Notes: generated from the sequence alone by a model not told the origin. Positions 46,984 to 58,975 are shown, counted from the stretch's first letter. The stretch: 64,000 bases of DNA from Otis tarda (GCA_026413225.1 CM048591.1:6525001-6589000), one strand, 5' to 3'. Numbers and translations: made by a program.

Positions 46984-48932
46984 ACATTTTCCTATGTCTG
47001 TCTGCTTTTGAAGGTGGCATTTAACAAAATACTTGCACATATCTATAACTTAAAGTATGGAGATAATCTCTTTGACTGTGTCCATTAACGTTGCTGTAGC
47101 TGTTTACTTGATTGGATGATCCTCTGGAGATCAGGATTTCTATCTGGTCCCACTGAAGTCAGGAATCTAGTTGTCTGTAAGTCATTTCTCTCTTAAACAA
47201 ATCAACTGAACTTTTGCCAAGGAAACCATAAGGTTTATAGCTACAATTCCATCATTCTGTAAAACTTTTTAGTGATTAGGCAGGAATCAAGTAACTATGG
47301 TATATCAATATTTGCATGTGTAATCTATCATTTCCTTCCTACAATATTAGCTAATGTTCCAGAATATTAAATTTCAGTAGTCTTATTGAAACATATTTTC
47401 TACAGGATGGCTTTCTTTAAAAAATATTCAGTCACTACTGTATGATCAGTTCCTGCATCTCATATGGAAATTGTGTAAGATATGTGTATGTATACCTATT
47501 TGCATACACATATATATTTATTTATGTTTATGTATATAAACATAAAAATGTTCTAAATCAAAGCAAAACTAAAAAAAATTCCCTCAATAACTTCAAAAAT
47601 GCTGAGAGGTTAAAATGACTTAAATAAAACAAAACTTGCAAAAGTGCAAACAGCTGCCATGAGTGTTCTGCAATAATTCATATATTTTATTGTTCTGTTT
47701 TGTTTTTTAGGTAATTAGTTGGTGGCAAAGGAATAATCATGTTGCATGAAACATTGTGAATTAAATTTCACAACAAAAGCTGTACACTGTATCTACTGTG
47801 AGTTAGAAGGACAAACAAAATCTGTTAAAGAGCTAGACTCAAAATAAATTTTGTACCCACAATACACAATTTTATTTTCTTCAATCAAAATTTGGTCTGA
47901 GTTTTTGTGGTTTCAAAAGCAGCAAAGTAAAAATCTTTATTTCTGTTTATTCAAATGTTAATTTTAAAGCTCTGTCCAGCATTGCTTTGATGAGTGAAAT
48001 TATCAAGGAACGAACTATGACTTTGAAAGAAATGTATTTAAACAGAATTTATGATCAAGCAATAAACACCCTTATTGCTTTCGTGGGACTATTCCCCTGA
48101 GTATTAAAGTTGTGTTCTTGTGAACATTTCCAGGTTCAGATCCTTCATTGTGCTGAAGGAGTGAATAGCATCCTGCTGATGGAAAAGAACCAGAAAAGAA
48201 AAAAATAAATCTCTGTTATTTACAGGCAATAATGCAAAGACAAACAAAAAGCACATTCGCACACAAGAGACATTCTCACACGAGTCCTAGATGAGAACAG
48301 TTAAGCTGAATTTTCAACATTCCTTTCTTTTCCGTTTGGTGGCTTCAACAGTAACTATAGCCTTTCTCTCTTGATGTCACCAGCATTTTAAATAACACCT
48401 ATCAGCAGGTACTTCATAGTGAGCTGTACAAAGAAAGTAGTTTCAAAGTTGTGCTAAAACACCACCAGCTTCTAAGGCACATTTATTTTGTTAAGTGGTG
48501 ATGTATGCTCAGGCGATAAGGATCTCACACCCAGGGAGGCATCTTCAACAGACAGCTGTCATTGTGTTATTTTCTATGGACGGCTTGCTTGTTCAAGTTA
48601 AAATGTCATGTCTCTGTAGCTTTTAGGGAGGGCAGGGAGCATGTGTCTGACCAATATGCTGCAGTGGGGGGGAAGTTTCATTTGCCTAAAGCCTGAGATG
48701 CATGCTGTTAACACTTCAAAAGTCACTGCAATCTCCGAGAGGCCAGTAATTCCTGTGTGTGTACTGTGCACAGTCTCGAGTAGAGTCAACTCTCAGTCAT
48801 CTGTCTGTTTGCAGAGTTTAGGTGGTTTCCTTAGGCATTTCTCATCTTGGCAGGTGAACAACGGCTTAGGAACTGGTCAGTTCTTTTCTAAACCAAGGGA
48901 CTATAAGTTTATTACATTCTTGAATAAAAAGC
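46984..48932. other. Unique AT-rich stretch with small hairpins
   Basis: No gene or known repeat was recognised. Two inverted repeats lie close together at 47481-47512 and 47521-47546. Open frames at 48598-48955 overlap on both strands and are unconvincing. Confidence 0.45.
47481..47546. repeat. Two adjacent AT-rich inverted repeats
   Basis: TATGTGTATGTA (47481-47492) pairs with TGCATACACATA (47501-47512) with one mismatch. TTTATGTTTA (47521-47530) pairs perfectly with TAAACATAAA (47537-47546). Both could extrude as short hairpins. Confidence 0.75.
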
Positions 48933-49111
48933 TAGGCTGTTCCATTTTTATTTAGTGAGGGGGTGCTATGGTGCTAGCTTCTGTAAGAAACTGCTAGAAG
49001 TTGCTCTCCTTTGTTCAGTGGACTCGGCCGGGGCCTAGGGCCAACCTGCTGTTGGCCAAGGCCGAGCCAATTGGTAGCAGAATGTTCCCTGATAACGCCT
49101 CTGCGATAATG

Positions 49112-49118
49112 TATTTAA
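49112..49118 (+). promoter_or_regulatory. TATA-like box of LTR copy 2
   Basis: TATTTAA lies at the place corresponding to the box in copy 1, about 175 bases into the LTR. It is followed by an A-rich stretch. Confidence 0.6.
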
Positions 49119-49827
49119 GAAGGGGAAAACAGGAAAAAAAAAAAGAAGAGAAGATGTGAAGAAGCTGAGCAGGGGCAGAGAGGGAGAGGCCTGAGCCTTG
49201 TGGGGCTTGCAGCCTTCACCCTCTGACCTCCCGCCAGGCGGCCGTCTGAGCCTGACTGGGCCTGGCCTGGCTGCGAGAAGCAGAGAGGTGACGAGAAGAG
49301 AACTTGAGAGGTGTCTGCCTGCCTGTTGTGAAGAATTTCTTGAGAGGAACGGCTCTCAAGGTCAGTGAAGAAGGAGGGGGAGGAGTAATGCTGCTCCTGG
49401 CCAAGATTCTCCTGCAGCCTGTGGTGGTGACCATGGTGAAGCAGTTTGTCCACCTGCAGTGCATGGATGCCCCATGCTGGGGCAGGTGGATGCCTGAAGG
49501 AGGCTGTGGCCCATGGAGGGCCCGCACTGAGGCAGTTGTTCTGGAGGGACTGCACCTTGTGGAAGAAATGACCCACGCTGGAGCAGTTTCACAAAGGACT
49601 GTAACCTATGGGTGAGACCCCATGCTGGAGCAGGGGAGGAATGTGAAGAGTTCTTCCCTCGATGAGGAAGCAGTGGTGTAAAACAATGTGGGATGAACCC
49701 CCATTCCCTCTTCCCGTCTGTGCAGCTCAGGGGGGAAAGGTGGTAGAGATATGTTAAGCCTGCAAAGACAGAGGGATGGGGGGAGGTTATCTTGTTCTCT
49801 TTCTCATTATCCTGCTTTGCTTTTAGT

Positions 49828-49833
49828 ATTAAA
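49828..49833 (+). terminator. Poly(A) signal of LTR copy 2
   Basis: ATTAAA, a common variant signal, occupies the position of AATAAA in copy 1. It is followed by the conserved U5-like tail. Confidence 0.6.
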
Positions 49834-50021
49834 TGAATAGTTTTCCCCAACTAGAGTCTGTTTTGCCCGTAACAGTAACTTTAAGGATCTCTCCCTGTCC
49901 TTATCTCAAACCTTGAGCCTTTTTTTCTTATATTGTCTCTCCCTGTTTTCTCAGAGGGTAGGGAGAGTGCGAGAGAGACTGTGTAGTCTGGTGCTGAACA
50001 AGGCTAAACTATGACACAGGC

Positions 50022-50509
50022 TAAGAAGATGTTCAAGAAAGTATTTTCTATCATGTCTGATTCCATTTCTACTTGTAATCACATTTTGGCATTATTTAGT
50101 TTTACACATAAATGTAAGCTCTGTTGAAGCAGAGCTGTCACCATTTGCACGTGCAAAAATTATGTTGGGTCCCAAAATCAGTACTTCTCTTCAGAGATCT
50201 TTTGCTCAAATTGGTTGACACAATCAGTGTACATCCAGGATGGTTTACTTCCAGCTAATGGGTAGTCCGTGCAGTGAAATGATCCACCAACAACTCAATA
50301 GCTTACAATAGATCATTAGATTACGATTTTTGTTATGTAGGCTTTCCTGCATAACCTGATTAGATTCATATCAAGAGGAAGGACAATATGGTTGTGGGAG
50401 TGCACAGGGGGAAAAAAAAAAAGCATGAATCTGGTTTTTTTCTTTTTTTTTTTTAAAAAAAAAACCTTCCTGGTTTAAAAAGTCACCTTCCTGGTGACTT
50501 ATAAAATAT
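50022..50509. other. Unique spacer ending in poly(T)/poly(A) and hairpins
   Basis: Most of the stretch is unremarkable. Positions 50433-50500 hold T-runs followed directly by an A-run, and then two short hairpins that share the loop TTCCT. Confidence 0.6.
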
Positions 50510-50970
50510 TAGAATCGTTTAGTTTGGAAAGGACCTTTAGGAATCATCTAGTCCAATCCCCGTATAATAAGTAGGGACATCTCCAAACAGATCAGGTTTC
50601 TCAGAGCCTCATCCACCCTGACCTAGAATGTTTCCAGTAATGGGGCAACTACCACCTCTCTGAGCAACCTGTGCCAATGCTTCACAATAAAGAACTTCTT
50701 CCTTATAGCTAGTCTGAATGTACACCCTTTTAGTTTAAAGCCGTTACTTCTTGTCCTATCACAACAGGTCCTACTGAAATATCTATCCCCGTCTTTCTTA
50801 TAGGACTTCACAATAAAGTGTCCCCAGAGACTTCTCCAGACTGAGAAACCTCAATTCTCTCAGCCTATCCTTATAGGAGAGGTGCTGTAGCCCTCTGATC
50901 GTCTTCGTGGCCTCCTCTGCACTTGCTCCAACAGGTCCATGTCTTTCTTGTCCAGGGGACTCCATAGCTG
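50510..50970 (-). mobile_element. CR1 LINE 3' region (minus strand)
   Basis: The plus strand reads as inverted CR1. It starts with AGAATCGTTTAGTTTGGAAA at the 3' end, followed by the 3' UTR. The minus-strand frame at 50623-50811 then carries MKSYKKDGDRYFSRTCCDRT and LAIRKKFFIVKHWHRLLREV, which are C-terminal ORF2 and downstream blocks. The upper edge, near 50970, is the 5' truncation point, within the LERVQRR-like region. Stops and indels make it inactive. The terminal ATTCTATG tail is reduced. Confidence 0.9.
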
Positions 50971-53900
50971 AAATACAACAAAACTATTTACATACTTAAC
51001 AGTACAAAGAGGTGTCTCCTTGGGTTTTCCAAAGCACTAGAGCACAAATACATTCAAACCAATAGTTACACATTGGAGCATGTTGGAAAGTCTTACTGAA
51101 ACCTGCTTCTTTTAGAAACCTATACAATTTCCATATCTGCACTGAAATTCCAGAAATTCCAAAACTTGGTAGAACTCTAATGAAGCCCACAGAATGAAGA
51201 TTACTTATCCCTATTCAGAACAAGGTCGCCCCTTTCTTTTACAGATCTATTTTTTAAATACAGCTCCCCTTATAGTAATTCTATGTGTAAAAATGCTTGG
51301 CTTACATCCCTTCTTTGGCTGTTATACAACTCTTCCTATTAAAACAAATAATTGATATATCTAACAGGTTTCAGCAGGGAAGAAAGGAATAGGTGGTCTC
51401 ATTAAGAACTCTTGTTTCACAAGTAAAGCATTTCTCATTGTCTTTACCCAGTGATATAAATGACCTTTGCCATGGAATTGATGAATATATAAATCTTTCA
51501 TAATATATTTTAATGTCCTGCTGGTAGTATCATTATTATAAAACAAGACAAAACAAAACAAAAAGATTTGCAAATAAAACATATTAAATGTATATGATCC
51601 TTGCACTGTTATGATCAAGAATTTGATTTTTTTTTTATATTCTCCATATCTTGTGCAGTAATAGAAGCTCACGTTTTCTTTCTTAAAAAAAAAAAAAGAA
51701 AAAATCTAAAGAGCAGTCTATTTCCTTGTCCACATAGTGTTATATCCCCAAATTAAGATATACTGGCTTTTCTCTCAGATGTGTCCGCCAAGCAACGCCC
51801 CCTCAAAAATCAGAAGCTTCCACAGTCTTCAAGCAGTTCTGTCTTCAATAGCTGCATGAGTTGCATGTGCTTGAGTATTTTATTTTATGAAATTTTTTAG
51901 TCTGCATACCTAATTTGCACCAAAGTACTAAGGGCTAAGATTCCTAGAGCACTCTGTTCTACAACTCCGTACTCTGGACAATGCTAGCAGGGTTAGGATT
52001 CATCTCTTATCTACTGCAACATTCAAACAAGAAATGAGAGGTCTGATTGAAGACATTTTTTTTTTCCATCTGACTTAATTCAAGCCTATCTCTCTAATCT
52101 CTTTAGTGAGTGTGTTTGGGGTTTTTTTGTTTGTTTTCTCTTTTTTTTCCTTTTTTTCAGTCATGCTGCGCCACAATGCCAAAAAAAAGGAGACAGATTT
52201 GTTGGGTTAAAGACAAAGCATGTCTAGACAAAATAAAATTTAGTATACTTGGGTAGAAAGTCCTGGATTCTGATTATTGCATAAAGGTCTATTTAGCTAA
52301 ATATTAATTGACTGCTCTTTGCTTGCTAGCTTTGTGCTATATCTAATTTGCTATACAGAACACAAGAAGAGAATTAGTACCTCAAACTGGCCTCAAGCAC
52401 CCTCAATCTATGTAACACTGAGATACCTGCATCTCAGTTCTTGAGTACATAGAAAGAGCCAAATAATGAGAAGTCTGCAGTCTCTTTTCTGATTTTCCAT
52501 GGTTAGTAGTTAAGGAACACATTGCCTCTTACAACCAGAACTCCTGCCTTGAAAAATTTAGGAACACAAGAAGAAGACACAATTGCCCCATCTTTTATAG
52601 AATAACTTCATAGACAAAATCCAGGGTCTTGAGTTTTAAACCCAATGATGTGATATAAAAATTAAGCTTAACTAGGCACCTGTTGATTGGTGCGACAGGC
52701 GATATCTTCTCATACCTTTGAAGTTTTTTCTCTAAGGAGCAGATAATTTTTACATTATAAAATGAGAGAATAATTATTATTCTTAAGTAATGTTAGTTTG
52801 TAGTTTGAACACTCACCTGGTAGAGTTTAATTTGTAATTCAGAAAGCCTGTAATAGATTTATTAATTACTTCATTTATTTATTTATATAAAAGTATTGTT
52901 TGCTTTTATCTTGTATATAAATACCTTGTTTTTACTTCTGTTCTTTCATTTTCATAATCTCTCCTGCCTGTTCAATGACTGGAATACTGGAATATGACCC
53001 ATAGGACTTAGAAGCAGACATATACTAACTTATCTCTACCCAACCTTGCTGCATATGATACAGTTTCTACTTTTGCTGTTCTCTTTTTATTTATGTGACT
53101 GAAGAGCTTTTTTTGTTATTTGTTTTAATACACTTTGAAAGGCCTAACTCAGCTTGGCTGTTGGCAATTCTTACATTATTCCTACACTTTGTGACCTCCA
53201 AGGTGTACCTTTATTTGCTGATCAATCTTTTTTTTCCCTCGATTTCTCGTAGGCTTTATGCTTACTCTTAATGTCCTTTTCGAGGTGGCTATACATCCAA
53301 ATACATTTGGAAACCTTTCCTGAAAGTTTTATTCGCACTTGCTTGATGTGCAAGTTTCAGATAACTTTTCACTGCTGAAATAGAAAGAAACTTAAAGAGT
53401 TTGGAGGAATCTGTCACACTGCAAGCCCCTGAACTCTTTGCTTCCATTGACTTCAGTTGCTTGTTAATGTAATTTGTCAAAGTTTTCCCTTTTGAAACTG
53501 AGTAACCCAGCTGAAGACCTGCTTTTGCTTATTTTCCATTTAATTCATATTCAATCAATTTATGACTGCTGACTTGAAGGGTATTTCAATATTACTATTA
53601 TTTTAAGTAAGTGCACAGTATTAGAAGAGTGTTTGGCAGGCTAGTTGAAGCAGGAGTAGTAATCCCAGCTGGGCATCTGGAAATCATTGTCATGTCCCTT
53701 GTGCATGTGGAGATCAACACTGCTTCATATGTTTGTCAAATGTTTGTATTTGCAGAAATCATTGAAATTATTGTGCAAATGCCACAAAGTCTTGGCATGT
53801 AGATGGTATCTATGCATTTATGATACTGATGGTTGATTATAAATAGATACAGAGAATTATGCTTTTAGGATTATCTGGATCTTCCATTAATTATTTGCAG

Positions 53901-56304
53901 TTACATTTTATGTGTGCATATTCAATACAGTGAAAATAAATGGGATTTAATGCAAAGTTACATAAGGTAAATGTGAAAGAATTCAGAGGGGTTATAGTCC
54001 CTGACCCTGCACTGCATTACATATATATATATATATATATGTCTCTGCCTTGTCTTTTTTTTTGTTCAGGGTTTTATATGGTTATGTTTACCTTACATGG
54101 TATAACATTTCTGGTATGTTATAAACAGGGAAGGACTGCAACCTGATGCACTGTGATCTATTATGGTCTTGAGACTGCATGTCCACGTTGTGTTTCTACT
54201 GTCAATGAAGTCTGTGCCAGCTGCCCATTGCACATTCCGCAGGCAGATACAGAGCTTGCGTTTGGTGGACCTTGCACCCGTCCACCTTGCAAGTGGTGAG
54301 CTTCAGATGGTGTTCTGCTCTGTGACTTTGGCTTCAGTTGCATTGAGAGGGAAACAATTTTACCTACACCAGCTGGACACTAGCGTTTCGTTCCATAAGA
54401 ATCCCTGTCTAGATGCAAGGCAAATTCACATTAAAAAAAATCTCTCCTTTGCACTAAATCCCTAACGTAGTCTTACAGTTTGCCTTCCCAGTCAAATTCT
54501 CCAGTAAGGTGGGATTCATCTAGCTACTGATGTTTTCATTACACATATATACAGCTGAGACAAACATCTGAAATTCTTGTTACAGTCTGTGGAAGGAAAG
54601 AAGTATTTTTAAAGGGCATCATGCACCTTGTCCTAAAAGAGGTATTTAGCAGAAGCCTGGTGAATAATGCTCAAACAGCATGTTTCTTTTGCCCATGAAA
54701 AGAACCTAGAATGACAGGTTATGATGGTGATGTCTGCTTTGTACACATCTGAAATTAGATGCCTTGAGCCTTTCTTTTCACCTTTGACTTCTTTTTTTCA
54801 TCTTACTTGTATCCTCAGTTTCCTGCCACGTTCATGTCCACTTACATCTCTTGCTGTTAGAAATATTCTAAGTTAATTTAAGTAACTATTTAAACATAAC
54901 ACATGCCCTGAAACTTCTGCAGCAAGTCATTTTACCAGTGACTTTTGCTGTTGTCTTACTCATTGCTATTTCAGTACCATTACCACTTTTCTTTCTTGTC
55001 AGTGCTTTTAAAGGCAGAAGAATGCCAATAGAGAATTCCTCCTACAGAGATCCATAAAAAAAACCCAACAAAGCCCCTAAAAGAGCAACAAAAAAAAAAA
55101 ACCCCAAACTTTTGTTTTATCAGTCTTTGTTGATTACCTTAAGTCCTGCTAGCTTGATTTTCTAAGACTCCTGTTCAAGTTCAGCCTATTTTTAAGCTTA
55201 TGGTTAAACTGTCCATAAGCTGTTTGAGAAGTTGGGCTCACCTTGAAATTGCAAAGCTGCTGTCTACTGACTGCATGCCGCCCAGACAGAGCTTTGTAAG
55301 CCAAAACTCCAAAGCAGATAGACTGCCCAGCCACAGACAGAAAGGAACATTCAGTTATCTACAAGGCAAAAAGATTTATTGTTTTCTCACTAAGGAATTG
55401 GATGAAGGTTTGATTTTTGGTCCCTGTTGGCATTTGAATGCAGTTCTACTCTTCAAGAAGCCTATGCAGCCTCAGGTTTGTTACTGTGTCACCTTGCATA
55501 CTGTTAAATTTTTACATTTTTATGGCAATAAGTCAGACCACAAGTGAATTTTCACCACTTTTAGGATGCTTGAAAAATGAGAAAACTTCTAAGAAATTGG
55601 AATGAAGAAGTCTTCCAAATTGCACTCTTTTTTTTCATACTACAGTTCATTTATCTTCAAATCTTGTTCAATTGGAAAACATTTGTGGGGAGCTGAGAAC
55701 AAAATTGTATATCACAGAAATCAGCTTTAAGTGTGGAGATTTTGGGGGTGCCATCTCCCAGGACCTTCTGCTTCACCTGCACAGGGAACAGAAGCAAAAC
55801 AATATTAATCGATCCCAAAGCAATCAAGGGATCAGTCAAGCACTGGTGCAATAGAGAAGACGCTGTAACACTGGTAGTTCAACAGACCTCCCCTGAAGTA
55901 ATCTGTCAGTAAAGAGGCATTAGTTTAAAAAGTAGTAAATTCTCTTATCCCAACAAATCGGAGGGAGGGAAGGAAGTTTGACAGAAAATGCAAAAGTGAA
56001 ATTGAAAGACTAGAACAAATAAACAAAAGAACAAACAAAAAAGAGAAATAATTAGACTGAATATATTGGGTGGTATTTTTAATTTGGAAAGTTTGTCTAT
56101 TCCTTGTCGTCTTTATGAAATTTATGAAAATTCATGCATGAAAGGAATATAAAAAATTCTCTTGGTGGGCCAAAATAAGATTTCCATTTTTTTGGGTCAC
56201 TCTTAGCCTCGTGCATCGTCACATCTTCATTAACATTTTACCTTCAGTGACACAGTATGGATATTTACCACTGAATCAACAGAGAACTGAACTTTCTCTT
56301 TCCT
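50971..56304. other. Long unique AT-rich stretch, no gene seen
   Basis: No coding family, RNA gene or known repeat was recognised over 5.3 kb, apart from an (AT)10 run. The somewhat less AT-rich part at 54160-54470 has a 100-codon frame with no recognisable content. A/T homopolymers lie at about 51685-51697, 52140-52160 and 55089-55101. Confidence 0.5.
54021..54040. repeat. (AT)10 microsatellite
   Basis: Ten uninterrupted AT units. Confidence 0.95.
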
Positions 56305-56735
56305 TCTTGCTGGTGGACGAGAGGCTTAACATGAGTGGGCAATGTGCCCTTGCGGCCCAGAAGGCCAACCGCATTCTGGGCTGCATCAAGAGGAGCGTGG
56401 CCAGCAGCTCGAGGGAGGTGATTCTGCCCCTCTACTCTGCCCTGGTGAGACCCCACCTGGAGTACTGCGTCCAGTTCTGGAGTCCCCAACATAAGAAGGA
56501 CATGGACCAGTTGGAAAGGGTCCAGAGGAGGGCCACAAAGATGATCAGAGGGCTGGAGCACCTCTCCTATGACGACAGGCTGAGAGAGTTGGGGCTGTTC
56601 AGCCTGGAGAAGAGGAGGCTCCAAGGAGACCTGATAGCGGTCTTCCAATACCTCAAGGGGGCCTACAGGAAAGATGGGGAGAGGCTGTTCAGTAGGGCCT
56701 GTTGTGATAGGACAAGGGGTAATGGGTTTAAATAA
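56305..56735 (+). pseudogene. CR1 ORF2 C-terminal fragment
   Basis: The frame is open from upstream DNA (first ATG at 56211) into the CR1 part. It contains [60 protein letters not shown] and [17 protein letters not shown] in order, all hallmark blocks of the CR1 ORF2 C-terminus. A TAA at 56733-56735 ends the frame after GNGFK, before the last CR1 blocks (next codons EGGRF). The reverse-transcriptase active site and the endonuclease are absent. Confidence 0.9.
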
Positions 56736-56989
56736 GAAGGAGGTAGGTTTAGATTAGATGTTAGGAAAAAATTTTTTACAATGAGAGTTGTAGAGCACTG
56801 GAACAGGTTGCCCAGAGAGGTGGTGGATGCCCCATCCCTGGAAATGTTCAAGGCCAGGCTGGATGAGGCTCTGAGCAACCTGATCTAGTTGGGGATGTCC
56901 CTGCTTCTTGCAGGGGGGTTGGACTAGATGACCTTTGAAGGTCCCTTCCAACTCTAACCATTCTATGATTCTATGATTCTATGATTCTT
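56305..56989 (+). mobile_element. CR1 LINE 3' region (plus strand), the best preserved copy
   Basis: The copy begins in the C-terminal region of ORF2 at [10 protein letters not shown] and stays in frame for about 140 codons. It then runs through the 3' UTR to a clean tail of ATTCTATG units (56960-56989). The sequence just before the tail (GGTTGGACTAGATGACCTTT) matches the fragment at 8790-8853. The long uninterrupted frame and intact tail suggest that it is among the youngest CR1 copies here. It is 5'-truncated and lacks the endonuclease and catalytic domains, so it cannot move by itself. Confidence 0.95.
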
Positions 56990-58190
56990 TTCTGATTACC
57001 TCCCAAACATTTTGTTCCTTTTTTGTGTGTGTGTCCGTTTGTGTTTTTCTTTGCTTTTCACCTGACTGTACTGCCCGGTTATCAGCTTGATGAGAGGAGA
57101 CAGCCTGTCTAGATCTGCCCACTTTTCAAAAGACTGGTAAAGAAGAGGGGCCTGACTAGATAAGCCAGATGACATCCCAGACCTGGGAAGGGAGCCAGGG
57201 TCCAGAGCAACATCTGCTGTGGCCAGGCCTGCCAGCCCAAAGCATCCATCCGTGACTGACCAGTTACCTTGTATCCTGAGAACATCAACAAGCACTTTAT
57301 TTCCCCTACCTTCACCATCCCCTCATTTTTTCCCCACTACTGTCTAGTGTTTTGACAAAGGCAAAGGAAATGACCACAGTTCACAACTCAAAATTAAATG
57401 TGAAAACCAAACCTTTCCTCTTTGCCAAAAAGAGTACTTAACAAAATAAGAGACTGTAGTGCTATCCTCTGTAATGTTATCCTTTATTCTAAATAGAAGA
57501 ATCTGTCCCATTTTGAGCGCCTACGTTTTTCATTTCCACTCAATCTTGGTATAAGATTTGTTTTCATTTTTTGTATGTTTGTGGTTAATTCATCCTATTC
57601 AGGGACAGATGTAGCGTGGATTGAAATAAGGAGGTTGTCTCAATATGGCTTTGAAAACAATGTTGCACCATAGGGGTACCATCTGCTGTATTAAGCAGAA
57701 CCAGGATAGGCGATCTAAAACCTCATTTTCCAACTGGTAAGTAAACACTTGCTATTCTGACTTTATCTAAAAATCAGGATGAATTTTTTAACATATTTTC
57801 CATCAACTGAAATCCGTAAGTCATGCTTGACTGTTTCTGTGACAGAAGCATCTTAAGATATTTTTCTGTCTTGAGGTAATTTATTCTATCTAAACTAGAA
57901 AAATATAAGAAGCAATTGCAAACTTCTCTCCTCTGTCATTTGTTCTCATGACAAAAATGCATAAATTGGGTTTTATCCCTGGAGGAATGCATGCAGAGAA
58001 TACGTGGGCAAAAAAAAAAGCAAGAAGGGATGTGAGTAGAGGTGGAATAACTTAGTTATAACTTTCATCCACTGAGGATTTCCCTATATAACAACAGATT
58101 TGTCTTGGAATCCTGCTCCTTAAATGTGCATTTTATTTAAGTGTGAATCCATGAGGACACATGGGTGTGGCTGTCCCACTCCCTGCCCAG
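56990..58190. other. Unique spacer, no gene seen
   Basis: A short GT-rich run occurs at 57023-57034. The moderately GC-rich part at 57120-57260 has small frames on the minus strand with no recognisable content. Confidence 0.45.
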
Positions 58191-58412
58191 TTTTTTGCAA
58201 GAAGAAGAAGTTGTGAATGAAGCCACATTTTTCTTCACTGTGGACAACCAGGGGAACAGGACTGTGGGACAAACCACAAAGAGTTCTTGTATCATCATGT
58301 GGATTCAGCCCTACCATCTGGTCCGGCTGCCTGCCATGATAGGAAGGATCAGGGAGGAAGAACTGTCACTTAAATACAATCTCAGTCAGGAAGCATCTTG
58401 TGGAGAGCCCAG
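58191..58412 (+). other. Exon-like open segment (unassigned)
   Basis: A 222-base segment is preceded by a pyrimidine-rich stretch ending in AG (CCCACTCCCTGCCCAG, 58175-58190) and followed by a strong splice-donor match AG|GTAAGA at 58411-58418. It is open in one frame throughout, and the frame closes with a TAA that lies inside the donor (58414-58416). The length is divisible by three. The peptide includes EEEVVNEATFFFTVDNQGN and IQPYHLVRLPAMIGRIREEE but I recognise no family, and no partner exon was found in the window. It could be a lone exon of a long gene, a lncRNA exon or chance. Confidence 0.25.
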
Positions 58413-58418
58413 GTAAGA

Positions 58419-58817
58419 CATGGATCCGTTCCTGATTGTACAGGTGCTTGAAGCAACGTGAACTCACCACACTGAAATAAATGGGATTGAATCAGTTACA
58501 GGAACTTGAGGGGTGACAGCAGGGACTCCTAAGGGCCTGAAAAGTATTAAGAATAATCAAAAAGGAGGGGACAGGAGGGCAGGAGCTGGGTGGCAGATGT
58601 TTGCTTGCTCTGAGGAAAAACAGTAGCAGTTACAAAAATCGATAGTAAGCCTTATTAAAGGTGAGCTAGGTGCTTTCACTCTGAGGTTTTGTTTGGTTGT
58701 ATTAGTCTTAGGTATCTCTCAGGTCAGGTGTTTCAGACCCCGCATCTCCAGAGATGCCCTTCTTGTATTCACTTCAGAAATCTGCCACCATTTCAAATGT
58801 ACTTCCTAGTTCTGAGT
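58419..58817. other. Unique spacer, nothing seen
   Basis: No gene or repeat was recognised. Confidence 0.5.
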
Positions 58818-58975
58818 TGGGGGTGAGAAAGTGAGAAGAGAGGGAAAGAAAAGTGGTAGAAAAGGGCAAGTAAAGGAAAGAGAGAGAAGGGAAAGAGATC
58901 AAAGATGAAAAGGAAAAGACAGGCAGGGAAGAAGGTAGGGAGGAAAGAAAGAGAGGAAAGGGAGGAAGGCAAGGG
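58818..58975. repeat. Purine (GA-rich) tract
   Basis: About 158 bases of the plus strand are nearly all G and A in imperfect GAAA/GGAA/GAGA units. Frames on the minus strand here are Ser/Leu/Pro/Phe-rich by-products. Similar tracts are common in vertebrate noncoding DNA. Confidence 0.88.

Larger units (their letters stand above)
48938..50016 (+). mobile_element. Solo LTR of an ERVL-like endogenous retrovirus (family A, copy 2)
   Basis: It begins TGTTCC and ends CTATGACA, and it is flanked by TAGGC (48933-48937) and CAGGC (50017-50021), which match at four of five positions. It is homologous over its length to the minus-strand copy at 3647-4780, including the phrase AAACTGCTAGAAGT, the TATA-like box (49112-49118), the GC-rich internal repeats (about 49370-49665), ATTAAA (49828-49833) and the U5-like tail. 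Many CpGs seen in copy 1 are TG or CA here. No internal retroviral genes are present. The frames at 49115-49850 on both strands are by-products of the GC-rich repeats. Confidence 0.88.

Noticed and set aside
4781..48937. A provirus spanning the region between the two family A LTRs
   Set aside because: The LTRs are in opposite orientation, each has its own target duplication, and no gag, pol or env sequence lies between them.
49115..49850. Open frames of 103-162 codons on both strands
   Set aside because: Same explanation: they are produced by the internal repeats of the LTR at 48938-50016.
56265..56648. Minus-strand 127-codon frame
   Set aside because: It is antisense to the well-preserved CR1 ORF2 fragment.
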